Below are positions 21,194-32,150 of a stretch of DNA of 64,000 nt, piece by piece (positions within the stretch are counted from its first letter, which is position 1; each line of letters begins with the position of its first letter). The notes beneath the pieces are model-generated. The model was not told where the DNA came from. It was given only the letters and a program-made list of their open reading frames with translations, and made no database searches. The stretch lies in contig BCIJ01000014.1 of assembly GCA_001599935.1 (NCBI GenBank), positions 391,116-455,115 of the forward strand, given 5' to 3'. A program made the position numbers and the translations under genes. The stretch comes from Holtermannia corniformis. Lineage: Eukaryota; Basidiomycota; Tremellomycetes; Holtermanniales.

Positions 21194-23294
21194 TCACATC
21201 AAGCGCTCGTGCACCTCCTTGTCCGCCACGAGCTTGATCAACTCGATCTGGTTCGCAACGTCTTGCAGGACACCGAGGACGTACTTGTTTCTACACATGA
21301 CCGCATCAGCACCCAACGTTTACAGTCGGAAACGGGAAAACGCACCCCTGCACAAAGCTATGCTCGCGGTAGATCAGGTCTTGCTCCTTGCAGTACTCCT
21401 TGACCAGCAAGGAAGCCTGGCGGAGGTTGTGGCGCGGCATGCGCGGGAACAAGTGGTGCGTCACTTGGAGATGTAGGCCGCCGTGGACAAACTCGATCGA
21501 GGGGGAGCATTCGACGTCCATTGTCGTCCGGATCTGACGTGACGGGAACGACTCTGCCGGTCCGAGATCGTCGGTCGAGCACGCAAAGTGGGAGAGTACA
21601 ATCTGCGACTCGTCAGTGGTGCGATGAGTGAGGTGATGACCGACCTGGACGTGTACGGGACTGGTACAAATGTGGCTGACGAGCAGGTATGCAAACGCCA
21701 TCTTCTTGCTTGGGAGCGAGCGCAGCATGGCACCAAAGTAGCACCAGAAGAACGCGATCCCGGCCAGCTCGGTCTTCCAGAGCCGATCGTGCTTGGGTTT
21801 GGGGCCGAGCAGGTATGTATACGAGTTGGCGTACAAGTTAAAGCGCGCAAGCGAGAGCACGACATAGTAGATGCGATGTCTACGGCGGGGTCAGCCGTCA
21901 TGGCAAAAGTCTACAACGACATACTGCAGCGCCACCATGCGCTTTGAGAACGCATCAAACGGCATGATCCGCTTGTAGTAGGTACTCCACATGTTGCTGA
22001 AGAATTTAGTCGAGATGGCAAAGAATGGGATGTGCTGGATATCCGGGTCGTGTTCCGGGTGGTTTGTCACCACTGTCAACGTCAGCGTAGGGAGATGAAC
22101 TCTGTGACGAACAGTGATGGATGTTGTGGTTCTGCGCCATGATTAGCGAGGCGGCCAACGGTCGCCTTTGGGCAGACTCACATCGCACCACCAGCCGAGG
22201 CTGAGACCACCGATAAAGTTGGCCACAAGAGTGCCGATCGTGCGGTCAGTCTTCCAGTCACCCGTGATACCCGTGTGACCGGCATCGTGCGCCAAGACTG
22301 CCGCAGATCAGCTCTTGTTCGCTACCAGGCTCGCTGCTCACATGTCAACTGATGCCAGAAAGCGCCAAGGAACACGGCTGAAACCATCTGACCGAGCCAG
22401 CCGGTCGTCCTGCTCGCGGTCAGCGATCCTACACCGGATTGCAAGACACTCACAGGAAGAAGAGTGCAAATGCAGTCGAGCCAAGAAGAGTATAACGCAG
22501 CAGATCTGGGCCGTAGCCCTTGAACAGATCTGTGCGCGTGAACAGCCCCGCGGCCTCGAGCCGCTTCTTGAGTGCAAAGTAGGCATCGATGCGGGTAGCT
22601 TCTTGTTGCAGGTCGATATCTGCGGCTGGCGGTTCGAGATGGCGCGGTGTGAGGTGGTGGATGGGGATGTCAGAGACGAGGTCGGACAGCGTGGCTGCTA
22701 GTTGAGGTAGAGGACTCTGAGGTGTGATAGGGCCGTCAGAGGATACGGTACAAGACGAGGACGAGCGCGGACGAGCTCGCAGCTCGGGCGTGAGTGGAGC
22801 TGTTGGGGGTGGGGTCGGGAGCTGGTGGATTGAGACGGTGTCGACCGAAAGAGTCTTTGGCTCGATGCCAGAGCTAGCCATGACTTGGTCGCGAAGCATG
22901 ATCGGGCCTTCAGCCCGCCAGTTGTTGAGCTTGCCGTTCGAGTGCTGCACGAAGCCCAGTGCGATCGGCGGCGTCAACGGTCTCCAGGGCTACGTGACAC
23001 GGTCAGCGTCACTGGACTCGCAGCATGCACGCACAGACTCACCTTGTCGACGCGACCCACGACCAAGCCGTCCATCCTCTTGAGCGCACTCTGCGAGTGA
23101 TATGCCTCAATCTCACACGTCGCGTCGCGCCCTACAAAGTGCAAGAGCGAGAGGTAGCCTCCCGGGTGGTGCTTTGCCCAGTTTGACACGTCGAGGACGC
23201 GGTCGTGGTGGATGAGCAGCATGCGGCCATTGATGATAGACTGGGTGATTTCGGCCCTGGTCAGCAGTGGCTTGGTGGCCGTTGGTGAGGACAT
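21194..23294 (-). CDS. Delta-8 sphingolipid desaturase with N-terminal cytochrome b5 domain
   Basis: ER membrane front-end desaturase that introduces the delta-8 double bond into the long-chain base of glucosylceramides. Start MSSPTATKPLLTRAEITQ at 23294. The cytochrome b5 domain (residues about 10-90) has the haem motif HHPGGYLSLLHFVGRDATCEIEAYHS. A Ser/Pro-rich linker (about 110-180) follows, then the desaturase. Three histidine boxes are visible: HDAGHTG, HNIHH (followed over an intron by LVTNHPEHDPDIQH) and the diagnostic QVTHH in GGLHLQVTHHLFPRMPRHN. The last exon ends NKYVLGVLQDVANQIELIKLVADKEVHERLM. Membrane-spanning stretches lie between the boxes. About nine short introns. The promoter must fit in the 130 bp between this start and the stop of the kinase gene upstream. 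Confidence 0.93.
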
Positions 23295-23424
23295 GGTCGC
23301 TGTAGAACAGACAGAGATGACCACCTCGACACTGGTTCAAGCTGTGGTCGACGATCGCTGTGCGAAACGTGGCAGGCGCCGTCAAAGGTGGTGCAAGCAT
23401 CCCATCGCACATCAAGCTCGTCAT

Positions 23425-26400
23425 CTACGCTCCGTAGTCTAGCCCAGATCCGCCGTAGCCGCCGCCCTGTCGTCCAGACTGATAGCCCGGATTGTAGCCG
23501 CCGTGTTGGGCTGGCGGAGGATGCGGTAGTCCTGGCGGCGGCCGCATAGGCAGTTGGGACGGAGGCCGAGACGGCGTGAGGTTGAAAGGAGGTGGAGGGA
23601 TCCCGCCTGGTCTAGCGCCGTTGGCATGGTGAGGCGGCGGACGAGAAGCACCGCCGCCAGCAAGCGGGAAGCTGGGAGCAGGGACGCCAGGGGCTAGGTT
23701 CGGTGCGACGTGCCCGTGTGAGTGCCCATTCACGTACCCCGCGGGTGGACGCTGCTGTCCTGCCCACTGTCCCGGTGGACGTTGGAGCGGACCACCGTAA
23801 GGGTTGTTCGGCGGCGGTGGATAGCCTGCTGGCTGCCCGTGTCCATACGCATTGCCTTGCGGCGGGCGGAACGGCGGTTGGCGGTGAAAGTTCAGAGGCC
23901 GTCCATAAGCTGGATTGTTGGCCATCATCGCTTGCTGGTGCGCCTGTGCGTCAGACTGGCGTTTACGCTTGGTGTACTCGTGGGACGAATCGATAGTTGG
24001 CACCCTGGCAGCGTCAGCAACGTGCCTCGCCAGCTCAGTCAACGACTCACTCGCCAAGCTTCATCGGCATCGGGTCGGTGTAGAAGTAGGGATGCTCAAG
24101 TGCATCGAGCGCCGTCAACCGCTTTGCTGGGTCCAGCATCAGCAGCTTGTCAAGCAGATCCGCATACAGCGACGGCATCCTGCCGTTGCATCAGCCAGCT
24201 TCCCACACCTAGATCATCCTGCCACGCACCCAGCTCGTTTCGCCCAGTCAACAACCTGCCGGTGACGCACCGGCCGGCTCCAATCATGCTTGTCGCCCTC
24301 AAACCCCGGGAGATTCGACCAGCCAGGAAAGTTGGTCTCGTTCGGCGAACCGCACAGCCTGAAGATGGTGTTGAGTTGTTCGGCGTCTGATTCGCCAGCG
24401 AGGATCGGCTTGCGGTGATGCATCTCGCCAAACACGCATCTGTGCCCCGATCAGCTCGGCGTTGCAATCGCGAGTCAAACTCACCCTACGCCCCACATGT
24501 CAATCTCCGGGCCGTACCTCGTCTCGCCAAGTAACAACTCTGGTGGTCGATACCAGCGCGTAACGACCATGTTGGTGTACTCTACCGCGCTGTGCTTCGG
24601 CTGCTCTCCATAGATCGCCTTATGCGCACCGTTCGTCTGCACCGTGACCGGCGCAGGCTTTGGCAGCGTATAAGGTCGAGCAAGACCAAAATCGGCAATC
24701 ATCAACACGCCCTTGTTGTTGATCAACAAGTTGGCGGCTTTCATATCGCGATGAAGGATCTTGTTCTGCGAACGGTCATCAGCTTCCATACTACTTGCGG
24801 CCAAATCGACGCACGGCGTGCAAGTAGGCCGTGCCCTCCAGTAGCTGCTTCATGTAGAGCTTGACGAGCGAGTGCGTGTTCTTGAAATCCGGGTTCTCAA
24901 GCAGACCGCACAAGTCGTGGTCCATATATGGGAACACCATGAAGATGGTGGCCCGACCATCGCCTTCGCTACCGGTTTCTGTCTTGGATCAGCCGCGAGT
25001 CTGCAAGTCCTATCGAGCGGGCAACTGACCACGATCGACGACCATGTCAAGAACGGAAACGACGTTTGGATGTCGCATCTTTTTCAAGATTTTAATCTCG
25101 CGCAGTGCCGTGATTGGAAGCTAAGGTTTATCAGTTGCGTTTTCAGATTCGCGCCCGAACGCAGCCCACCCCGTCTTTCTCATTGTGAAGGATAATCTTC
25201 TTGAGCGCGACTTCGACTTTGGTCTCCTTGTGCACGGCACGCGTCACGACGCTGAGCGAGGGAAATCAGTGACAGCTCGATGCCAATGCCAAGCCACATA
25301 CCCAAAAGTCCCCTCGCCGAGTTTCCGGCCGACATCATAGTGATGCAACTTGCCACAGCCGATAAACTTTTTGCCATACGCCGCCATCTCGGCTTCTTCA
25401 TCCCGTCTTGTGACTTGCTTTTGCGGCGCTGACGCGGGCGGTCTGGGCGAGTAGGCATTGACGTGGGGCGAAGCGAGGCGAGAAGGGGGGTCAAGGAGGT
25501 TCCGATTGGGCGCTGGAGGCGCTTCAGAGATGCTGGCTGTATTGTGCGCTGTATCCGGTGGTGGCGGAGGGGGAAGGGAGGACGGGGGAGGTGGTGGTGA
25601 GGGTGGATCATCGGGTGGTGGCGGTGGTGGAGGCTCATCGGGTGTGCCGGGGTGAAAGTGCGGTGGTGGTGAGGATGGAGGCAGCGGAGGTGGGGAAGGT
25701 GAAGGCGGTCGCGCGAATGGCTTAATGGCGCCGCGGCCATTCGGACCCGTTGGCAATGGAGCTTTTCGATGACTTGGCAGTGGTCCCGGTGGTGGACTGC
25801 GAGGTCGTGGCGGCGGCACTCGATCATCAGGCGGTCGCCCACCCCACGTCGGCGGCCGTGGCGGAAGCTCCTTCCATGTCTCGTAGCCGCCTCGACCCGT
25901 CTTGGCGTACGGGTCATCCCGGATATAAGGCCTGTCTAATCGTGGGGGCAGGCCACTGCTGTACCTTGGCGGCGAGCGTGGTTCAGGCGATCGATAGCGA
26001 GGCCGCTTGTCTGGGTGGTCAGAGCGCGGAGACGGACTCCGGCGTGAAGGGGGGTAGTGCAGACCCGCACCCGGAGGACGGTGGATATCTCTGTCGCTGC
26101 GATAGGAGCTCCGAGACGGAGGCGTATCGTCGTAGTAAGAGCGCTTTTTCGGACTGCGCTTGGAGGCCGACGAGCCGGCAGACGGCGAACGTCGTCTCGA
26201 GTGACCACTATGCCGACTGTCATACCGGTCACGATGGTGCTCATCGTCATATCTCGGCCTCGAGTCACGGTCCTTGCGATCGTCGTCGCGGTATTTTGAC
26301 CTTTCCCGGCTCCTCGACTTGTCGCTTCGGTTGTCGCGCCGATCGCGGTGTTTGCGATCATCTTCCCGTCCCCTCTCCTTGTCCCGCCTCTCACGATCCT

Positions 26401-26908
26401 TATCCTTGATTGTGTACGGCAAGTCATCGGTCGCTTGTCCCGGTGAACGCGGGTGCCGTCGCGAGATGCTCGCCTTTCTTGGTCGCGAAAGTGGCGAGCG
26501 AGCCTTGTACGGCTCCGGGTCATCATACTCGAGGACAGGTCTATGTGCACGCGGATCGATCCGCTCAGGCAGTCGGCGTGAAGGCGAGGGATCCCGCCGC
26601 CAGGCCGGTAGAGGCGACGGGTCTCGACGCATCGGGGAAGTGTGCTGACGGTCTTTACCCTTTTCTGCGCTCCCGCTGGCACTCGAGCTCAACGGAGGTA
26701 GTGGCGAGGGCAAAGATTGTCTTGGTGCAGGTCGCCGGATCTTGACGGGCGCAGTCGACGGCGAGTCGTCGCTCGGTCGCGTCGATGCCGACAGTGGGTT
26801 CTTCCATGCCTTGGGTGACTCGGTGGGTGTTCGCGAGTCGACCTCGCCGGTTTCGCACTCGCTCTTTTGGCTGCTGGATGCTGCCCCCTTGATGCTAAGT
26901 GGCGACAT
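23425..26908 (-). CDS. BUR1: BUR1/CDK9-type cyclin-dependent kinase with long RS/Pro-rich N-terminus
   Basis: Transcription-elongation kinase acting on the RNA polymerase II C-terminal domain and Spt5. The first exon (26908-25300) encodes some 530 residues of RS, RD and Pro-rich sequence ([21 protein letters not shown]), then the kinase opens with [17 protein letters not shown]. Core landmarks: [53 protein letters not shown] (HRD), IADFGLAR (DFG), [21 protein letters not shown] (T-loop), and [19 protein letters not shown]. The core and the tail HEYTKRKRQ are typical of BUR1/CDK9, while an RS N-terminus is more usual in CDK12/CTK1. The C-terminus (24057-23425) is a Pro/Gly-rich disordered tail ending [12 protein letters not shown]. 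Calling it CTK1 is the main alternative; the helix and T-loop sequences argue against it. Confidence 0.88.
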
Positions 26909-27297
26909 TGCGATGAATGCCTTGTGGTCGATTCAGTCGGGTGTGCGTCTGGAGCGGAAGGAAGAGCCGCACCAAGCGTTCACTTGCTCCGTTTTGCGAG
27001 ATATCGGGCTCGTTGTGCTCGTACGGTCTGTAGCTATCGTCCTGTGATGGTCTCGAGCTCGCGCATGGACGCTCTCGCCCAACAAGACAGAGCGGAGGAC
27101 AGTCAAGTCGGGAAAAGCACTGGGCGGTCATTCCAGCGAATGACGTGGCCATGACGTTGCTACCCCGCAAACCCCATTTTATCGTTTGATAACCCCACCT
27201 CCACGTTTGCCACCCACTCGAACGCTCCACCTCGACGGAAAAAGCGCACTCGAGTCTGAGCACCTCTACCAGAACAACATCCACTTTGATCACAAGG
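26909..27297. promoter_or_regulatory. Divergent promoter region of BUR1-like kinase and TDA3-like gene
   Basis: 389 bp between two divergent starts. No TATA box or repeat stands out. Confidence 0.35.
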
Positions 27298-28723
27298 ATG
27301 GCGCAGCATCAACAGCCGAGGAACCTCGTAGTGATAGGCGGCGGGATTGCCGGCGTCAGCACGGCCTACTTTGCTGCGACGTCCAAAGCTAGGCTGCCGG
27401 GGTCAAAGGTCACCCTCGTTGAAGCGAGCAGTGTAGCAGGTGAGGACTCGAGTACACATGGTCGATAGCTCATGGTTCGAAGCGGGTGCGTCGGGCTACA
27501 GTGGTGGATTCTTGGCCAAGGACTGGCACGGCGCAGCGACGACCAGTGAGTCAAGGAGACTGAGCGGTGGAGCGTCCTACTGAAGAGCATTAGGCCTTGC
27601 GGCAATGTCGTATGATCTGCACAAGTCTCTTGCAGACCAGTTTGACGGCGCGGCCAACTGGGGCTACCGTACCGTCGAGACGCTCGTATGTCCCTTGTCA
27701 TCGCCGCACGACCAGGAGCTCATCATCCAGGCTCTCGAAACCAACGCTGCCCCAAAACGACCAGTCAAGTCCGCCAAGCCACCACCGATCTCATGGGTGC
27801 CAGCCGAGACTATCATCTCCTCGCGCGTCCTAGGCGATCACACGTCCACGGCCCAAGTTCACCCAGGGCTCTTTACAAAGTTCTTTGCTGAGAAATTCAA
27901 CCAACTGCCCGATACAGAGCTCATCATTGGCTTGGCTACCGGTCTTCAGCTTGATGAGACGACGCAGAAGCCGACGGGGGTGACACTGGGCGATGGCTCG
28001 GTCGTGCCGGCTGATGGGGTCGTGTTGGCCGCTGGGCCTTGGACGGGCCAGCTGGCGGTAAAGTTGCTGGGACCCGATGTTGGCGGGAGGATCGGGATCA
28101 GAGGCAACAGGGCGCACTCGATAGTACTCAAGACAAAGGAGACGTTGAGTGCTACGTGTCTATTCACGGATATGACGGTCGGTGCACGCTTGTCCGAGCC
28201 CGAGGTGTACGCTCGACCAGATGGTGAGTACCCTCCCAAGTCGGATCATAGCTCGCTAACGAGTACCCAGGTACAACCTACATGTGAGACCAATCGCGCC
28301 GCCGTTATTGCTACAGACACAGACTGACATCCGTCCCTAGCTGCGGTGAATCAGACAATGAACCGCTGCCACCCCTCGCCTCTCAAGTCTTGCCCTCGCC
28401 TCAATCCATCCAAGCACTACACACCCAATCCCGCGCCCTCTCACCCGTGTTCGATCCAGCCCACGGCGCCGAGATCATCGCCGAACAATGCTGTTACCTG
28501 CCTCAGGCGGACCGAGGGCGACCGCTCGTGGGCAAAGTCAACGGCGTCGAAGGCGTCTGGGTCGGTGGCGGACTGAGTTGCTGGGGAATCACGCAGGGTG
28601 AGTGCAAAGGGAAACGGGATGCACCGACTGATGATGATAGGGCCTGGTACTGGACTGGTGCTCTCGGAACTGATCTATGAGGGTAAAGTCAAATCGGCCG
28701 ATATCTCAAAGCTTGCTCCGTAG
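27298..28723 (+). CDS. TDA3: FAD-dependent oxidoreductase, TDA3-like (DAO family)
   Basis: Amino-acid-oxidase-fold flavoprotein; the yeast homologue Tda3 acts in endosome-to-Golgi trafficking, with unknown substrate. Start MAQHQQPRNL, then the Rossmann motif VVIGGGIAGVSTAYF (residues about 11-25) and TLVEASSVA. Across an intron comes AGASGYSGGFLAKDWHGAATTSLAAMSYDLHKSLADQF, whose ASG.SGGFLA is typical of this subfamily. Later exons carry VVLAAGPWTGQL, an NRAHSIVLK segment, AEQCCYLPQADRGRPLVGKV, VEGVWVGGGLSCWGITQGPGTGLVLSELIYEG and the end KSADISKLAP. Five or so short introns. Length (about 420 residues) fits the family. Confidence 0.88.
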
Positions 28724-28829
28724 ATGCATCCGATGCAGTCGTGATGCTTGTCGTTGTGTGTTCACTCCACTATGAAACCCACGTATCGCGACGTACAGCA
28801 TCCATACACAGCGGGGGCGAGTCGACAAA

Positions 28830-29201
28830 TCAGAGCTCTACCTGGACCGCGTGCCCCTCAGGCTCGCTCTCACCATCGCCTGGAGCGTTTGCCGCCTCCC
28901 GCCTCAGCTTATAAACCTCTTCCTGATACAGCACAGCCAACTCCGCATGCGAACGAACTTCCTCCCAGCACGCTTCAGGGTAAGCGTATCCCACGCGCAT
29001 CCGCCTCCCGATCCGATCACGCTGTGTCATGACATACAGCCATTCGCGAGTCACTCTATCCTGCATGATCCGGTGCTCGCACCCGTTGGCGCAGAGCTTG
29101 TGAAACTGCGCAGGGAGGCGAAAGTCGAGCTTTGCAAGTTTGGCCGCGGGTACTTGACGCCTCGTGGGGGAGTCCACGTCGATTTTGGGGTATAGCGACA
29201 T
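28830..29201 (-). CDS. Small protein of unknown function (123 residues)
   Basis: Single uninterrupted exon from an ATG at 29199-29201 (MSLYPKIDVDSPTRRQVPA) to a stop at 28830. It is charged, with KLDFRLPAQFHKLCANGCEHRIMQD, then REWLYVMTQRDRIGRRMRVGYAYPEACWEEV and a helical AELAVLYQEEVYKLRREA, and an acidic end. Three Cys and two His are spread through the first half (CANGCEHR), which might bind a metal. I do not recognise the family. The composition looks coding, unlike the random ORFs nearby, but intron-free support is weak because there is nothing to join. Confidence 0.5.
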   Translation of the reverse strand: MSLYPKIDVDSPTRRQVPAAKLAKLDFRLPAQFHKLCANGCEHRIMQDRVTREWLYVMTQRDRIGRRMRVGYAYPEACWEEVRSHAELAVLYQEEVYKLRREAANAPGDGESEPEGHAVQVEL

Positions 29202-29497
29202 CGTTGTGTGATGGAACGAGGGCAGCTTGGTATAGGATTCTACCGTACAGCGCCTTCGAAGACTTCCGTTGTCTAGCGATACGCATAAAGGCACTTGTAG
29301 GTGTGCCAACAGTATACAGATTGCGCCGCGCTTTTGGCCTCGTGATAGGGATTGCCACCGAACGACTAGGGCCAGAGGGCTTGGACAGACAGAATGTGTG
29401 TGTGTCAGAGTGACTGGATCTAGTTGGGAGCAAGATATTGTAGCATGCACAATGAGAAACTCGCCGACAGGCAGTTGAAGCCGTACCCGGGTTCCTA

Positions 29498-31632
29498 TCA
29501 CTTGGCTTCCTCTGCCTCCTTGTAGTCACGGCCCTCCAGGTCACGCGGACCCTGACGAACGCCCTGTGCCGCGAGACGGTCGAGCTCCGGGACAAACGCA
29601 TCTGGTCCATCGAACGCAATGGCGATCTCCTCGAGGGTGTAGCCCTTGGTCTCGACCATGTCTGCCAGGTGGTCAGCTGGGCTCAGGGACCAATTGCAGT
29701 CACTGACACTTGTAAGCGAGGAGCCACTGTAAGACGACCAGCGGCATGTAGACGATGTAATACTTGTAGCCAATCTTGTCGAGCGCAATAGCGTCTACCC
29801 ACGTAACGCTGCGGGAAGTCAGCCAGATGCAAGCACGTTGAAGAACTTGATACTGACTAGGCGCCCTGGAGCTGATAGACAGTGTTCCACGCAAGCAATC
29901 CCTTGCTGCGCATCGAAAACGTCTGCACCTCGGCAGGGTCTACAAAGAATCAGTCTTGCCATCTGCATTGCGAAACCTGAAGACGCACAAGAGTACAAGA
30001 TTGGGTTGGTGAAGTTGAAGCAGCCCAGGTAAATCCAGACAAGGACGACAGTGGCGACGCCAGCGTGCGAGTTACCATCAGGAGTATTGGCGTAAACACC
30101 GCTGAGGGACATCAGCCGGTTTCGCTGACGGTCTCATCACACAGCGCACCTTGCAACACAAAGCCCAATCAGACCGAGTAACAGGGTGGGCCAAGTCCAC
30201 AGGATGATCGGGCGGCGACCCACACGCTTGCCGAGAAGAACGGCGCCGATCTGGGCAAACCAAGTAAAGATGCTGAGACCGGCATTGATGCCTGTCTGCG
30301 TTGTTGCGCCAGTAATGCCGACTGAATCAAAGACGACCGAGTCTGCAATGGATCAGCGGCACCCAACATTGAGCAGCGGATAAGTACAGTAGTAGTAGAT
30401 GATCGACGACCCAGAGAGCTGGAATGATGTCAGCGACACTGTACTCGATTATCGATCAACGCACGTTGGTCAAGAAAGACATGAGCACGGCCAGACCGAT
30501 TCGGTGCCGGCTGCCAGCGTTTCGGAAGATGACCTTCCACGTCTCGGCCTTGGCCTGACGCTCGAGGTTGATGGCCGTCTGCATCTCCTGGAACTCGAAG
30601 TGCACGAGCTCATCGTTGACGTCGCCGTTGCCGTGGTACGTGACCATAAAGTTGAATGCTTCCTCCTCGCGGCCGTTCGCGAGCAGCCATCGGGGCGTCT
30701 CCGGTACGAATTGTACGGCGATGAGGATGTAGAGAGCCATTGGCAGCTGGATGATGTACGGAATCCGCCATGACCACGACGTGGTGAGGCGACTTGTGCC
30801 AAAGACGACCCAAGCGGCGATCACCAGACCAAGAATGTAGTACGAGTTCTGCGTTGTAAGCCACAGCATCGTGGTTGAAAGCCGATACCTACCCAGGACT
30901 GTGCAATGGCCGAACGGCTTCGCGGGTGTGCAATCTCTTGTACTACAATGAGCGAGGTGATGAGGAAGGCAGTCAAGCCGAAGCCGATGATCACACGCCC
31001 CGTTACAAAGACTTTCGGTGTGAGCGGAGACCCTTGAGTGCTTTGGGAATCTTACGGGCGTAACCATTGGTATTTGCGACGCCGGCAATGCAACCGATGA
31101 CCGAGCCGATGAGAATAGTCCATCCGTAGACTGCGCCTGGTCAGACGTAGCGCGGTGATCAGGAAAGCAACGCACAGCGAATGCCCCACTTGCGGCCAAA
31201 CTTTTCATCAATGTAGCAAATGATCGGGCCGACGACGATGCCGGAGAAAGAGCCACAGGCGTTGAGCAGACCGATCCGGGTAGCGCCGGGATTGCCCAGG
31301 TCGGCATGCCAGGGGTCCATGGCTTGTAGACCAGAGATGATAGATCCGTCATCTGTACGCAAGTTAGACCATGCCGCCACCACGCGCTTGGGTCACGAAC
31401 AGCCGTTCAAGACCATGCCTACGAAGATGATGCTCAAGAAACTGCCGAGATCAGCGTGACAGCTGTACCTGGTGGTTCTACTCACAAGTTGAGCTTGAGA
31501 GTACCCTTGTTTTGATACCACTTGAGGTGATCGCTCGCATTGGGTCTGATCGGAGACCATCAGCGTGCTTGAGCGCGCCGATCCGATCGTTACCTACATT
31601 GACCTCCAGTCTATCACGCTGGCAGACGACAT
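29498..31632 (-). CDS. MFS sugar transporter (lactose permease / hexose transporter-like)
   Basis: Plasma-membrane proton symporter or facilitator of the fungal sugar porter family. The start is best at 31632 (MSSASVIDW), splicing to HLKWYQNKGTLKLN and FLSIIFVGMVLNG, then DGSIISGLQAMDPW, IGLLNACGSFSGIVVGPIICYIDEKFGRKWGIR (loop 2-3 GR motif). Mid-protein shows ETPRWLLANGREEEAFNFMVTYHGNGDVNDELVHFEFQEM, the conserved PET(S)PRW motif and central loop. The C-terminal part has GKRVGRRPIILW and ETKGYTLEEIAIAFDG, the family end signature. More than ten short introns. The central-loop wording (YHGNGD.N.ELV.FEF.E) resembles LAC12-like permeases, but the sugar cannot be assigned. Confidence 0.9.
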
Positions 31633-32150
31633 TCTGCAGCAGGCATGGCGTAAGCACCCAGTCTCACGAGGCAGCAACTAGCGACGCAGGAATTATCCTG
31701 ATCCGCTTAAGACGGTGTGATCTCAGCACAGGCCGTACGGCGTCGTGCCCGCAAGAGCACGACACCACACTACGACCCGGCACCCGCGTTGCATCTCATG
31801 ACCGATCCCTTTGACCCGCAGAGCGGGGGGATGGTAATCCAATGTATACGATTTCGGTAGGCTTTTTCGTCAAGACTCGAGGCGCGAGGCGCTAGCCACA
31901 CTGTTGCAGTGGGCTGGCGATCGCAGACCCGTCCCCCATGTTGCCGTGTACTGACCTGGCGATAGTATGTCAAGTTAGAAAGAGCTCAGTGGACAGTGAC
32001 AGCTCTGGAAAAGATGAGATGGCGACGTCCGGAGTCAACCAGCGCGTTTTCTCTCCGACGGCGGTCCGGCGAGTGGAGGTCACGGAGAACGGCCGGGTCG
32101 TACGGGTCATGACATGTCAAGACAGCGCCCATGTATGTACTGTAGACCAT
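31633..32150. other. Intergenic: MFS transporter promoter and UGT 3' UTR
   Basis: 518 bp between two minus-strand genes. A small hairpin with 7-bp arms (gtcgtgc / gcacgac, 31742-31763) is the only structure I see. No coding exon was recognised. Confidence 0.4.

Noticed and set aside
25180..26682. Two long minus-strand ORFs (245 and 248 codons) in the kinase N-terminal region
   Set aside because: They are alternative frames of the RS/Pro-rich exon, whose repeats leave few stops.
31742..31763. Hairpin gtcgtgc / gcacgac as a terminator
   Set aside because: Intrinsic terminators are not used by RNA polymerase II; arms are short and no T tract follows.
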